Shown here piece after piece: positions 52,447-60,692 of a stretch of DNA of 64,000 bases. The stretch comes from JANQQJ01 sp046290575 (lineage in GTDB: Bacteria > Pseudomonadota > Alphaproteobacteria > SMXS01): contig JBKAGX010000001.1 in NCBI GenBank assembly GCA_046290575.1, positions 372,001 through 436,000 on the forward strand, read 5' to 3'. Numbering within the stretch: the first letter of the stretch is position 1; each line of letters begins with the position of its first letter. The notes beneath the pieces are model-generated. The model made no database searches. It had not been told where the DNA came from and saw nothing but the letters and a program-made list of their open reading frames with translations. Made by a program: the position numbers and the translations under genes.

Positions 52447-52941
52447 ATGGATCTGGACAGGTTTGAGCAACTCAGGTTTCTCGCAGAGATCTCGGCGACG
52501 TTGCTCGGCTTCATCGCCGTATTCCTAATTCTTTCGAACCAGCGGGGCCGATTCTCGGAGTCCGACCGCCACTTTGTGCAAGCGATGATTTCTTCCGGAT
52601 CGATGGCGGTTCTCGCCGCGATCATACCGAGCGGGCTGAGCCTCTTCGTGACGGGCGATCTGCTCTGGACGATTGCACTGGCCTTGGCGGCTACGTTGGC
52701 TGTGCCCGCCATGTTTCTGCAGTTGAAGCATCAATTGGTGATGAGCGAGGAGGAGGCAGCGAAAATACATTGGGGCTGGCACGCAGCCGCCTGGGGCATG
52801 GGTCTTGCTGCGTTTGCGTTGATCGTGCTGGGATTGATCGGTCTGGGCGATTCCGATGCCATGTATGTTGCCGCCGTATCTTTGATCGTGGTTCTGGCGC
52901 TTTGGTCGTTTGTTTCGGTCGTATTCCGGAACTTCTTCTAG
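52447..52941 (+). CDS. Small membrane protein of unknown function
   Basis: A 164-residue protein with four hydrophobic stretches: LAEISATLLGFIAVFLILS, GSMAVLAAIIPSGLSLF, LWTIALALAATLAVPAMF and, near the end, GMGLAAFALIVLGLIGL plus a last helix. The ATG at 52447 has a run of purines (AAGGGGGG) upstream. No family recognised with confidence. It is the first gene after tRNA-Ala and its 3' end touches the cupin pseudogene. Confidence 0.7.
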   Translation: MDLDRFEQLRFLAEISATLLGFIAVFLILSNQRGRFSESDRHFVQAMISSGSMAVLAAIIPSGLSLFVTGDLLWTIALALAATLAVPAMFLQLKHQLVMSEEEAAKIHWGWHAAAWGMGLAAFALIVLGLIGLGDSDAMYVAAVSLIVVLALWSFVSVVFRNFF

Positions 52942-53220
52942 ACGCGCTCGTGGCCCTGGCCGGGAACCGTTTTCCGCAAGCCGTTTTGTGCCATCGCTGA
53001 CTTCCAATTCGGTTTTGCCAGAGAGAACCACAGCAGGCTGGCGCCGGGGCGCCGGGTGCCAGTCTGTCGATCCACCGGGGGTAATTTCGCGAAAGGTCAC
53101 ATCTTTGACCGGCCAGACCGGTTACACCCGCCCGGTGTCGCTTTGGGCTTCCATCTCGATATCCATGTCTTCGGCATGGCTTTCGCCATCCGCGTCTGCG
53201 TAAAGTCTCAATATCTTCAT
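52938..53220 (-). pseudogene. Cupin-domain protein pseudogene (in-frame stop plus deletion)
   Basis: From an ATG at 53220 the frame reads MKILRLYADADGESHAED, a common start for small cupin proteins, but a TAA at 53122-53124 ends it after 32 codons. The same frame then goes on with cupin sequence (FREITPGGSTDWHPAPRR then QPAVVLSGKTELEVSDG). After ENGS the reading shifts by one base to GQGHERV and a TAG at 52938, matching the cupin C-terminus with part of the TTG-loop missing. A stop plus an out-of-frame deletion make loss of function likely. No other functional copy of this type is seen. Confidence 0.72.
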
Positions 53221-53294
53221 GATGCTCCCTCTTGATTAAGCATAATTGGGCGTAGCATTTTGCACCATGCGTCCAAACCAATGAGGAGAAGAAC

Positions 53295-53639
53295 ATGGCT
53301 ATCATCATCGCAGGTTACGCCGATTTCGATATGGACGACGTGTCCGAACTGCTGCAGACGGCGCGGGCGCATATTGATGGCGCATACACCGAAAAGGGAT
53401 GCATCCACTATATCTGGACGGCAGACCCGTTCGTGCCCGGGCGGGTGCATGTGTATGAAGAATGGGTGGAAGAGGCCGATCTCGCCGCCCACTTTTCCGA
53501 CCATTGGTACAAGGACATGGGCGCGCATCTCGCCAAATATCCGCGCAAGGGCGCGGACTTCAAAAAGTACCGGGTCGACCACATCGAGCCGGTCTATGAC
53601 GAAACCGGCACGCCGCGGGCGGATTTCTTTACGGCCTAG
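53295..53639 (+). CDS. Antibiotic biosynthesis monooxygenase (ABM) domain protein
   Basis: A 114-residue ferredoxin-like-fold protein with AGGAGAAG before the ATG. The ABM pattern is clear: IIIAGYADFDMDDVSELLQT, then EKGCIHYIWTADPFVPGRVH, VYEEWVEEADLAAHFS and the final strand with VDHIEPV. Members are small quinol/polyketide monooxygenases or heme-degrading proteins (without metal). It stands alone between the cupin pseudogene and the damaged aquaporin gene. Confidence 0.85.
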   Translation: MAIIIAGYADFDMDDVSELLQTARAHIDGAYTEKGCIHYIWTADPFVPGRVHVYEEWVEEADLAAHFSDHWYKDMGAHLAKYPRKGADFKKYRVDHIEPVYDETGTPRADFFTA

Positions 53640-53718
53640 TGCGTGTTCATCTGCGTCGACAAGCTTTTATCAGGCGACTAGGGTCTGTCCCGCATTGTTG
53701 AATGAGGGGAGACAGCAT

Positions 53719-54421
53719 ATGCCGGGTATGGGACAGAAACTCGCAGCCGAGTGCTTCGGCACGTTCTGGTTAGTGTTCGGGGGCTGTGGCAGTGCGGTGC
53801 TGGCAGCGGCTTTTCCGGAACTGGGAATCGGGTTTGCCGGGGTCGCGCTGGCATTTGGCCTCACCGTGCTGACCATGGCCTATGCCGTGGGCCATATTTC
53901 CGGCGGGCACTTTAATCCCGCCGTGACACTGGGTATTTGGGCTGCTAACCGGTTCCCGGCAAGAGATGTCGTGCCCTACTGGATCGCCCAGATCGTTGGC
54001 GCCGTTGCCGCAGCGGCGGTTCTTTATCTGATTGCCAGCGGTGCGCCGGGGTTTGATCTGGCGGGCGGCTTTGCCTCCAACGGCTATGGCGACCATTCGC
54101 CCGGCGGCTATAGCCTGACATCAGCGTTGACCGCTGAAGTGGTGCTGACCTTTTTCTTCTTGATCATCATTTGGGGCGACCGACGGTCGCGCGCCCGTCG
54201 GGTTTGCGCCCATTGCCATCGGCCTGGGCCTGACGCTGATCCATCTGATCAGCATCCCTGTCACCAACACATCGGTTAATCCCGCCCGCAGCACCGGCCC
54301 AGCCCTGTTCGTCGGCGGCTGGGCGATGCAACAACTCTGGATGTTCTGGGTCGCCCCGCTGGTCGGCGCCGTACTCGCCGGATTGGCGCACCGGGCGTTC
54401 TTCGTATCGAAAGACGGGTGA
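53719..54421 (+). pseudogene. aqpZ: Aquaporin Z with a one-base frameshift
   Basis: The ATG at 53719 follows AGGGGAGA. The first frame encodes AECFGTFWLVFGGCGSAVLA, the first NPA box (GGHFNPAVTLG) and helices up to LTFFFLIII near 54170. There the frame changes: reading on in the next frame gives GATDGRAPVGFAPIAIGLGL, the second NPA box (TNTSVNPARSTGP) and a normal C-terminus to TGA at 54421. The total of 703 nt equals 234 codons plus one extra base, in TTTGGGG at about 54170-54176. Without the shift the protein would be a normal water channel of 233 residues. It may be real decay or a homopolymer sequencing error. Confidence 0.8.
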
Positions 54422-54425
54422 CACC

Positions 54426-54797
54426 CTACCCGAATTTGTAGGCGCAGAGCTTGTTGCCGTCCAGGTCACGGAAATAGCTGAAATAGGCGCCTGGGGCGCG
54501 TTCGCCCGGTTCGCCGTCATCGGTGCCGCCCAGTTCCAGCGCCTTGGCGTAGAACGCGTCAACCTCTTCGCGGCTGTCGAAGCTGAAACCGATCATGGTG
54601 CCGTTGCCGACGCATGCTTCACCGCCGTCATGCGGGCCCAGCACGCCGAACATGCCGGCGTCGCCCTGATAGATGCGGCCGCCTGACGGATGCTCGAACC
54701 ACGCCTCCATGCCGATCGACCCCATCAGTGCGTCATAATAGGCCTTGGCCTCTTCCAGCTTGTTGGAGCCGACCGTGCAATAGCTGATTTTCGCCAT
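54426..54797 (-). CDS. VOC (glyoxalase-like) family protein
   Basis: A 123-residue VOC protein, starting ISYCTVGSNKLEEAKAYYDA and ending in SYFRDLDGNKLCAYKFG, the usual last strand. The middle has MIGFSFDSREEVDAFYAKAL. It is the third small VOC protein of the window. The function cannot be assigned. Its stop is 4 bp beyond the aquaporin stop (convergent). Confidence 0.8.
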   Translation of the reverse strand: MAKISYCTVGSNKLEEAKAYYDALMGSIGMEAWFEHPSGGRIYQGDAGMFGVLGPHDGGEACVGNGTMIGFSFDSREEVDAFYAKALELGGTDDGEPGERAPGAYFSYFRDLDGNKLCAYKFG

Positions 54798-54872
54798 GTT
54801 CCCGTTTTCCCTTATTTCTGAATGTGCCGGTACTATTGCGGCTGTTGCGATCGATGTCGATGGTTAAGCCGT

Positions 54873-54932
54873 CTAAGCCAACAGCGCCTTTACATCCGCC
54901 AGCCGCTCAATGGTGGCGAGCACATACGACTG
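54873..54932 (-). pseudogene. Remnant 3' end of a second LLM-class monooxygenase gene
   Basis: On the minus strand this 60-bp piece reads QSYVLATIERLADVKALLA and a TAG stop. The intact monooxygenase gene at 56458 ends DQSQALATIERLADVKALLR, matching at 16 of 19 aligned residues. Several base differences are synonymous (for example ATT for ATC), so the copies diverged as coding sequence. Upstream of it, in the place of the rest of the gene, lies the low-GC orphan gene. Confidence 0.75.
54879..54932. repeat. Imperfect direct repeat, left copy
   Basis: This ~54-bp segment is repeated at 56464-56517 in the same orientation with a handful of mismatches. The two copies bracket the low-GC orphan gene at 54968-56308. 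Confidence 0.75.
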
Positions 54933-54967
54933 TAGGTTGCTGGCCTCTTTTTTGTAAGATTTGGAAT

Positions 54968-56308
54968 ATGGATGTTTTTTCGACTCGTGAGCTTGCGCTG
55001 GGTGTTTGGCTTTGCGCATTAGCTGTGTTCGCAATGGCACATGATACGATCCGCCCGTTGGCAGTGGGTCTCTTCAAAAATGCCTTCCATAAGACTCTTT
55101 GGCCATTTTACGTGGTCACGCTGCTTTACGTGATTTGTATGGTCATAGTGCTCTGGGCCATTGGTCTTTGGAACCAGAGTCACATTAAGGGCACCATCTT
55201 CTGGACCCTATCTGTCGCCCTCGTTTCTCTGTTCCGTTTGCCTGATAAGGCAGAAGATTTCAGCTACTTTAGACAGGTCGTTATCGACAGTTTTAAACTC
55301 ATCGTTGTCCTCGAGTTTATCGTTTCTTCATATACGCTTGAGTTTTGGGCGGAGTTGTTGGTCATCCCAGTCTCCACCTTTTTGGTGGCGATGGCCGAGT
55401 TCTCGAGAGGCAAGCCCGACTACAAGATTGTTCATTCGCTCTTCGAAAATCTGCTAGTAGCGCTGGGACTGCTTCTCATAGGGCACGCCCTATATCAGTT
55501 GTATGTAGATATCCGAGCTTTTGCCTCGCTAAAAAATCTCTCTGATTTCTCGTTGCCCCCAATTTTGACTTTGTTGTATTTGCCCTATCTGTATTGCATC
55601 TCAATCTACACAATTTACAAAACAGTATTCTCGGCTCTAGCTAGGCGGATACCAAACCGTGCTGTTCGCAAGTATGCCAAGAGAAAATCCCTCGGAGCGT
55701 TTCGAAACAATATTGAGCTTTTGATGCGTTGGAAGCGCGACGTGCAAGTGCTAGGGCCAACGACTGTTGAAGCCGTTGATCAATCAATCCAAGAGGTTTT
55801 GAGGCGACGTGAGAGAGAGCTAGAGCCAGAAGCAGTAACTCTAGATCAAGGGTGGTCCCCCTATGTCGCTAAAGAGTTTCTTACTGAATTTGGGTTAACA
55901 TCAGAAGAGTACCACCCTGTTTTACCCGGGTTAGACGACTGGTTCTCTGATTCAAAGCATGTGCAGATTGGTTCCGGCCCACTTCACAACAACATATCGT
56001 ATTATGTTGATGGAGATTGGCATGCCGCTAAGCAGCTCAAGCTCCTGCTGAATGTGAACAAAAGGGATGAAGCAGAAAAGGCCATCGAAATCTTCGCTGA
56101 ATTGGCTGATACTCTTAGCCGCAAAGCCCTTGGTGTTGGTCTCTCGCCCGATATTCGGTCTGCACTACTGACTGGCACCGAAAAAAGGGAACTGGTCTTA
56201 GGGAAGCCCGTTTCAGTCAGCCAGGAGCAATTCTTAGTTGGGTTTAAAGGCTTCAGCACCCGGTTCATAATTGGCGAGCACTGCCCATCGTATCAATCTC
56301 CCAAGTAA
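54968..56308 (+). CDS. Orphan multi-pass membrane protein, low GC
   Basis: A 446-residue protein starting MDVFSTRELALGVWL; a longer frame upstream runs into the repeat and is not believable. Residues 1-230 hold six or seven hydrophobic helices (for example LWPFYVVTLLYVICMVIVLW and LLVALGLLLIGHALYQLYV). Residues 240-446 are soluble and charged, with a basic stretch RRIPNRAVRKYAKRK, a possible coiled coil (VEAVDQSIQEVLRRRERELE) and no enzyme motif I can name. Base composition is far lower in GC than the flanks (18 G/C of 60 in 55561-55620), and its codons are A/T-ending, so it was probably acquired. Function unknown; a stress- or phage-defence role is only a guess. Confidence 0.75.
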   Translation: MDVFSTRELALGVWLCALAVFAMAHDTIRPLAVGLFKNAFHKTLWPFYVVTLLYVICMVIVLWAIGLWNQSHIKGTIFWTLSVALVSLFRLPDKAEDFSYFRQVVIDSFKLIVVLEFIVSSYTLEFWAELLVIPVSTFLVAMAEFSRGKPDYKIVHSLFENLLVALGLLLIGHALYQLYVDIRAFASLKNLSDFSLPPILTLLYLPYLYCISIYTIYKTVFSALARRIPNRAVRKYAKRKSLGAFRNNIELLMRWKRDVQVLGPTTVEAVDQSIQEVLRRRERELEPEAVTLDQGWSPYVAKEFLTEFGLTSEEYHPVLPGLDDWFSDSKHVQIGSGPLHNNISYYVDGDWHAAKQLKLLLNVNKRDEAEKAIEIFAELADTLSRKALGVGLSPDIRSALLTGTEKRELVLGKPVSVSQEQFLVGFKGFSTRFIIGEHCPSYQSPK

Positions 56309-56457
56309 AGAAGGGTCTGCCACCCGGCGCACGGGATACTCCCTTGAGTGATGGTAAACTGGTTTCCTTTAAGGATCTCTTCCCCGACGGACTGAACGAC
56401 ATGGGCACAAACTCTTAAGACCATTACGCCTTATTTTTATGGAAGGCTCTTTTGCGC
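56309..56457. other. Intergenic space after orphan gene, possible gene scrap
   Basis: A frame at 56344-56418 reads LSDGKLVSFKDLFPDGLNDM and then GTNS before a TAA, continuing open upstream as GLPPGARDTP. It has plausible coding texture but no start or ribosome site, so it may be the scrap of another gene. I do not recognise it. Nothing else is visible here. Confidence 0.35.
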
Positions 56458-57360
56458 TTATCTCAACAGTGCCTTTACATCCGCCAGCCGCTCGATGGTG
56501 GCGAGCGCCTGCGATTGGTCGGTGCTGATATTGCGCACGATGATATCGGTGAAACCCAGCTCGCCGAAGCGATGCATCTGCGCAGCCACGTCCTCGACGG
56601 ACCCATACATCAGCGATTCCGGGCTCATGCCGCGATAGCCGCTGTCGATATAGGGCCGGACAACGGCCTCGGCTTCTTCGCTGGTCGCGCCGATATAGAT
56701 GTCGCGGCGGATGGCCACGGCCTTCGGTGTTTTTGAAACTTCGCTGCAGGCGTCCAGATATCGGCTGGTGGCGTCGCCGGCTTCATTGTGCGTCAGGTTT
56801 GGGGCGGCCAGCCAGGCATCGCCCATGCGGGCGGCGCGCTTGATGGCGTCGGGCACCAGGGCGCCGACCCAGACCTCCACCGGCTCCGGCGGCACGGGGT
56901 TGATTTGCGCGTCTTTCAGATGGAAGTAGCGGTCTTCGCTGACGGTCTCGCCCGCCCAAAGCGCGCGCATCACCTTCAGGCTGGTTTCAAACAGGCCGAC
57001 GCGTTTCGACATGTCGATGCCCATCGCCTCGCCCGAACGTCGGTCGCCCAGGCCGCACTGCATTATGAAGCGACCGGGTGCAAGGCAGGCCAGCGTGCCG
57101 ATCTGTTCCGCCAGCAGCACCGGGTTCCACAGCGGCAGCAGGTAAAGCGCACCGAACGGCTTGTCGCTCCAGCCGGCCAGCATGCGGCCCAGAATCGCAT
57201 TGTTCTGGTAGTAGTTGAAGGCGGTGACGTGGTGGTCGCCGATAAACAGTGTTTCCAGCCCGGCATCGCCTGCGGTTTTGGCCCGTTCCACCATGTGCCG
57301 CGCGCCGGTGCGTGCGTCATGGGCGGTATTGGTCGATGATACGGAAATGCCGATGCGCAT
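56458..57360 (-). CDS. LLM-class flavin-dependent oxidoreductase
   Basis: A 300-residue luciferase-like monooxygenase. It begins MRIGISVSSTNTAHDARTGA and shows GLETLFIGDHHVTAF, the F420/FMN-site region MLAGWSDKPFGALYLLPLWN and APGRFIMQCGLGDRRSGEAM, plus VGALVPDAIKRAARMGDAWL. These TIM-barrel enzymes use FMN or F420. The 3' end overlaps the right copy of the direct repeat. A second such gene once stood nearby, as the remnant at 54873 shows. Substrate unknown. Confidence 0.87.
   Translation of the reverse strand: MRIGISVSSTNTAHDARTGARHMVERAKTAGDAGLETLFIGDHHVTAFNYYQNNAILGRMLAGWSDKPFGALYLLPLWNPVLLAEQIGTLACLAPGRFIMQCGLGDRRSGEAMGIDMSKRVGLFETSLKVMRALWAGETVSEDRYFHLKDAQINPVPPEPVEVWVGALVPDAIKRAARMGDAWLAAPNLTHNEAGDATSRYLDACSEVSKTPKAVAIRRDIYIGATSEEAEAVVRPYIDSGYRGMSPESLMYGSVEDVAAQMHRFGELGFTDIIVRNISTDQSQALATIERLADVKALLR
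56464..56517. repeat. Imperfect direct repeat, right copy
   Basis: It lies inside the last 20 codons of the LLM gene and matches 54879-54932 in the same orientation, about 1.59 kb away. The unit between the copies is the orphan gene. Confidence 0.75.
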
Positions 57361-57429
57361 GTTCTTTCCCCTGTTAAGACGTCCCCTGACGCGCAGTGTG
57401 GCGGAAATCGCCCGCCCGGGCGATAGGGA

Positions 57430-58023
57430 TCAGGGGGAATTCTGTGTGTGCGGCAAGACGCGCCGCCGATAGCCGACAACGGCCAGGAAAACAAGACAGG
57501 CCAGCGCGGTGACGGCGGGGAACAGCACGGTGGTTGCCGAATAATGTTCCAACGCAGCCAGCGCCAATCCGTTGCGCAGCGCCATCAGCACGAAGAACAG
57601 CAGCTGTTCGTCGAAGGGCCTGACATAGGCTTTGCGCAGGGTCGGCCCGAAGCCCAGCACATCCACCGTCGACAGAATAATGACCGCATAAAGCGGATCA
57701 TCGGTGAAGTACCACAAGGGCAGGGACGACATGGCTGCGGCAAAGAATACCCAATCGCTGCGGGTGATGCTGTCATCTGCTTTTTTCAGATAGGCCAGAA
57801 CAGCGACATAGAAGCCGATCAGACCGGAAATGCCGATCGGCCACGCACCCACACCGGCCCCGCCAGCCAACTGCGCGCCAAAGACAACAACCGTGACCAT
57901 GCCCCAGATGATCCAGGAAAACACATGCGGTTTGACCTCGCCGCGCTGGATCGAGCGGATATAGGGCCAGTAGGCGATGAAGGTCAGCGCTGTTGCGGCC
58001 AGGCTGAAAAGTTCTTTGGTCAT
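57430..58023 (-). CDS. PQ-loop-like membrane protein of unknown function
   Basis: A 197-residue protein with seven hydrophobic segments. The first loop has YWPYIRSIQRGEVKPHVFSW, resembling the PQ-loop/SWEET-type turn, and a similar spot recurs in the second half (VDVLGFGPTLRKAYVRPFDE). This suggests a duplicated three-helix bundle fold. It may be a small solute carrier, but no specific substrate can be named. It is separate from the LLM gene (69 bp). Confidence 0.68.
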   Translation of the reverse strand: MTKELFSLAATALTFIAYWPYIRSIQRGEVKPHVFSWIIWGMVTVVVFGAQLAGGAGVGAWPIGISGLIGFYVAVLAYLKKADDSITRSDWVFFAAAMSSLPLWYFTDDPLYAVIILSTVDVLGFGPTLRKAYVRPFDEQLLFFVLMALRNGLALAALEHYSATTVLFPAVTALACLVFLAVVGYRRRVLPHTQNSP

Positions 58024-58082
58024 CGAGAGCCGTCATAGCATGGTGTCCCGCAGACAGTGTCATCGGGTTTCGGGAGGCAGAT

Positions 58083-58601
58083 ATGACGTTGGAAGAAATT
58101 TCCTATATCGGTGAGATCATTGCAGCGGTCGCGGTGATCGCCTCACTGATCTTTGTTGGCACGCAGTTGCGGCAGAACACCCGCGCGATGCGTATTACGG
58201 CCGGGCAGGCCATGGTCACGACCTGGGCCGCGACGAGTCGAGACGTTTTCAATAATGATGATCTGCTGCGGGACGTGACAAGATCGGTCACGGGCGCCGA
58301 TGGCCTGGATGATATGGCGGGGATACGCGCGAACTTCTGGTTCGGCAATGCGCTCCGGCAGGGTGAATTCAACTATTTCAATTGGAAATCCGGCGATCTG
58401 GATGAGCGCTACTGGCGACAGACAGATGGGGCGCTGGCCATTGGGTTGTCCAGCGAGTTGGGTCGTGGCGCGTGGGAAAGGTTAAAGCCGCTGCACAGCG
58501 CGGAGTTTGCAGCGATTATGGACAAGCATGTGGCTGCTGGCTTGAAGGCGGCGGACGCCGAAGCTGCCTCGAGCCCCGCGGACACCCAGGCAGAGAAGTA
58601 G
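58083..58601 (+). CDS. Membrane-anchored protein of unknown function
   Basis: A 172-residue protein with GGGAGG before its ATG. An N-terminal helix (IGEIIAAVAVIASLIFVGTQ) is followed by the motif LRQNTRAMRITAGQAM and a soluble domain rich in Trp/Asn/Asp (FWFGNALRQGEFNYFNWKSG). The layout EEISYIGEIIAAVAVIASLIFVG-type start is common in uncharacterised proteobacterial and planctomycete proteins. I do not know its function. Divergent from the PQ-loop gene. Confidence 0.7.
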   Translation: MTLEEISYIGEIIAAVAVIASLIFVGTQLRQNTRAMRITAGQAMVTTWAATSRDVFNNDDLLRDVTRSVTGADGLDDMAGIRANFWFGNALRQGEFNYFNWKSGDLDERYWRQTDGALAIGLSSELGRGAWERLKPLHSAEFAAIMDKHVAAGLKAADAEAASSPADTQAEK

Positions 58602-58625
58602 ACGTCGCTGGCGATAGTCTGGCCG

Positions 58626-59012
58626 TTACGGCTTATTCAGGTTCAGCTTGCGCCGTCCCATCACGGCCAGGGCCGTGTTCCTGCCAAACCGCAAGAATGG
58701 ATAAAGGATCCTGGACGCCCTCTCCGAGCTGAAGATGCGGGCGTTCAGTGTGTTGAGAAGGCCAGATGGTGTCGTCATCAGCGCGAGTTTGTGCATGCAC
58801 TCATCGCCGTGTGAAATCTGACCGTCCTGAACCAGCGCCATGCCTTCGTCGAGGTCAACGTCCTCTGCTTTTAACATGTCCACGACCGGATGTTCGGTGC
58901 GCGCGTTGACCAGTTCCACCGGGCCCATGGCGTCGCGCAGCCGCAGCATCTTCACATAGCGTGTGCAGAAGGGGCAGTCGCCGTCATAGACGATATAGGC
59001 CGGTTCACTCAC
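58626..59012 (-). CDS. DCC-family thiol-disulfide protein (DUF393)
   Basis: A 128-residue protein with the family's hallmark YIVYDGDCPFCTRYVKML near its N-terminus (the DxDCPxC redox-like motif) and a C-terminal LYPFLRFGRN. The GTG at 59012 overlaps the HTTM-like gene's stop and has GGAG 10 nt upstream. DCC proteins are thioredoxin-like and often occur next to HTTM or vitamin-K-carboxylase-like membrane proteins, as here. Their function is still poorly understood. Confidence 0.85.
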   Translation of the reverse strand: MSEPAYIVYDGDCPFCTRYVKMLRLRDAMGPVELVNARTEHPVVDMLKAEDVDLDEGMALVQDGQISHGDECMHKLALMTTPSGLLNTLNARIFSSERASRILYPFLRFGRNTALAVMGRRKLNLNKP

Positions 59013-60660
59013 TGAGCGGAAACTCCACAATGTCTTCCTTTATGACCTGCTTACGCAATTGACCATTTTCAAGATCATAGCACGCGGATTGGGTCACCAG
59101 CCGGTAATGGCTGATCTGGTCGACGGGAAGGCTATTAAACCGATTATACATCAAAGGGTTGCTGGGATGGTGGTGCGAGCGGAAATAGAAATTGTGCCAC
59201 CTGTTGTCTGATGACCGCTCGACCATTTTGGCATGATGGGCGCGCAGGAACGCACCAACCCGGTCCAGCCGTCTTTCGCGTTTATCAGCCGGTTCGACGT
59301 CGTTCAAGGCGGGCGGTTCGATGCACTGACCGCTGGTCAGTTGGCGGTTGTAGTCATGCGCTGAGCCCCATCGCGTCGGCGCGTAGTGTCCTTGCGTGGC
59401 GGCAAAATCCAGATAGCCGTGCGAAACGCCGTAGGAATGGCTGACGAAAAAAGAAAGCGGTACATCGACCCAGGTTTCGTCCGGTGCCTGCACCTGGACC
59501 GTGTTGATTTTTACATCAGTGACGTCCCACCAGGCGAGCCAGGCCGAATGGCCGAAGACGCCGGTTCCACCCAATAAAATGGCGACAACGCAGCAGAATT
59601 TGGGCGCCCACCCAATCTCGCTGTCGGTCTTGCCCCTGACCGCCAGATAGACGGACAGATTGTTCCAGATCCAGGGCCAGAAAAACAGACCGCCAAACAC
59701 GTAGATGCCGATATGCAGCGCGTCATAGGCCCAGGATGCCGCACGCAGCCAGAAAACTCGCAGAACGGCGACAACAGCCAGAAGCTGCGTGATCAGAACG
59801 AACCAGTTTGACAGCGAGACGATGCTGCCGAAGCCGTCATGCAGGCTCTGGGTAAAGCCTGGCCAGTGGCCGCTGGGCAGCACGCCTTTTGCCATGGCCA
59901 GCACGACCAGGTTCTGGGTCTGGTTTTCCACAGCCCATGTCCAGGGGGCGGGGCCCAGCGCCAGCTTGGCGATGCCTGACCAGAAGTAGTTCCCCAGGTG
60001 GAAGCCGATCGCGATGAACGCAAGACACTGCGCCAGCAGCTTCAGATCGACAGCCTCTTCAAAGCGGAAACTAGTGCTGGCCTTCAGCCGTTGATCGACA
60101 AATCGGGCCAGGGCAATCAGGCAGGCGCTGATAGCGAGGAACTGGCCCATTTCAACCATGTAGTTGATGTCCAGCCCGGATAATCGAAACCCGGAAACCT
60201 CATCCACCACATAGCGTGTAGAGACGATGAAAAACCCGGCGGGAAAAATGAAACTGGGCCGGAAGAGACTAATGGCGGCGATCGCCAGGGCACCCCAATA
60301 GCCCCAGGAGACATAGCGGGCAAGGTAGGCGTAGTCCTCGTTCGCCAGCGTGAAGTCGGGCCGTTCGACAATCAAGTAGACCAGAATCCCAGCGGCGGTC
60401 GCTCTGGCAAGAACCCTGAATATGTCCGGGAAGCCGGTATATCTGACCCGGTAGAAAAGCACGGCACCGGCCAGCGCCAGCCCGGCTGCCGGCATTATCA
60501 GCGTGGGATATCCATGCAGGCGGTAACTGAGATTGAGCGCGATCTGGAAAACCAGCAGGGTCAAAACCGCAGCCGCGACCGCGCGGTACTTTGCCGGCTG
60601 TCCTGTGCCTCCCGTGGATCGGGGAATATCCTGAAGGTCCGCGGACGGGATGCTACTCAT
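59005..60660 (-). CDS. Large multi-pass membrane protein, HTTM-like
   Basis: A 551-residue protein with about ten hydrophobic helices up to residue 400, including HLGNYFWSGIAKLALGPAPW and HIGIYVFGGLFFWPWIWNNL, which resemble the HTTM (vitamin-K gamma-carboxylase-like) arrangement. The last 150 residues are a soluble, His/Arg-rich domain (HHAKMVERSSDNRWHNFYFR, then SHHHPSNPLMYNRF). It is coupled to the DCC gene by an 8-bp overlap. Function unknown; a redox or lipid-type enzyme in the membrane is the likely class by analogy. Confidence 0.75.
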   Translation of the reverse strand: MSSIPSADLQDIPRSTGGTGQPAKYRAVAAAVLTLLVFQIALNLSYRLHGYPTLIMPAAGLALAGAVLFYRVRYTGFPDIFRVLARATAAGILVYLIVERPDFTLANEDYAYLARYVSWGYWGALAIAAISLFRPSFIFPAGFFIVSTRYVVDEVSGFRLSGLDINYMVEMGQFLAISACLIALARFVDQRLKASTSFRFEEAVDLKLLAQCLAFIAIGFHLGNYFWSGIAKLALGPAPWTWAVENQTQNLVVLAMAKGVLPSGHWPGFTQSLHDGFGSIVSLSNWFVLITQLLAVVAVLRVFWLRAASWAYDALHIGIYVFGGLFFWPWIWNNLSVYLAVRGKTDSEIGWAPKFCCVVAILLGGTGVFGHSAWLAWWDVTDVKINTVQVQAPDETWVDVPLSFFVSHSYGVSHGYLDFAATQGHYAPTRWGSAHDYNRQLTSGQCIEPPALNDVEPADKRERRLDRVGAFLRAHHAKMVERSSDNRWHNFYFRSHHHPSNPLMYNRFNSLPVDQISHYRLVTQSACYDLENGQLRKQVIKEDIVEFPLSE

Positions 60661-60692
60661 CAGCGAAGTCCTGCTGTAACTGCCGTTTGGCT

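Noticed and set aside
53260..54279. Single 339-residue protein joining the ABM region and aquaporin
   Set aside because: The first 150 codons are an out-of-frame reading of the ABM gene; the real aquaporin start is the ATG at 53719 behind AGGGGAGA.
54824..54967. N-terminal extension of the orphan membrane protein
   Set aside because: It would translate the LLM remnant in antisense and has no ribosome site; the ATG at 54968 opens directly into the first helix.
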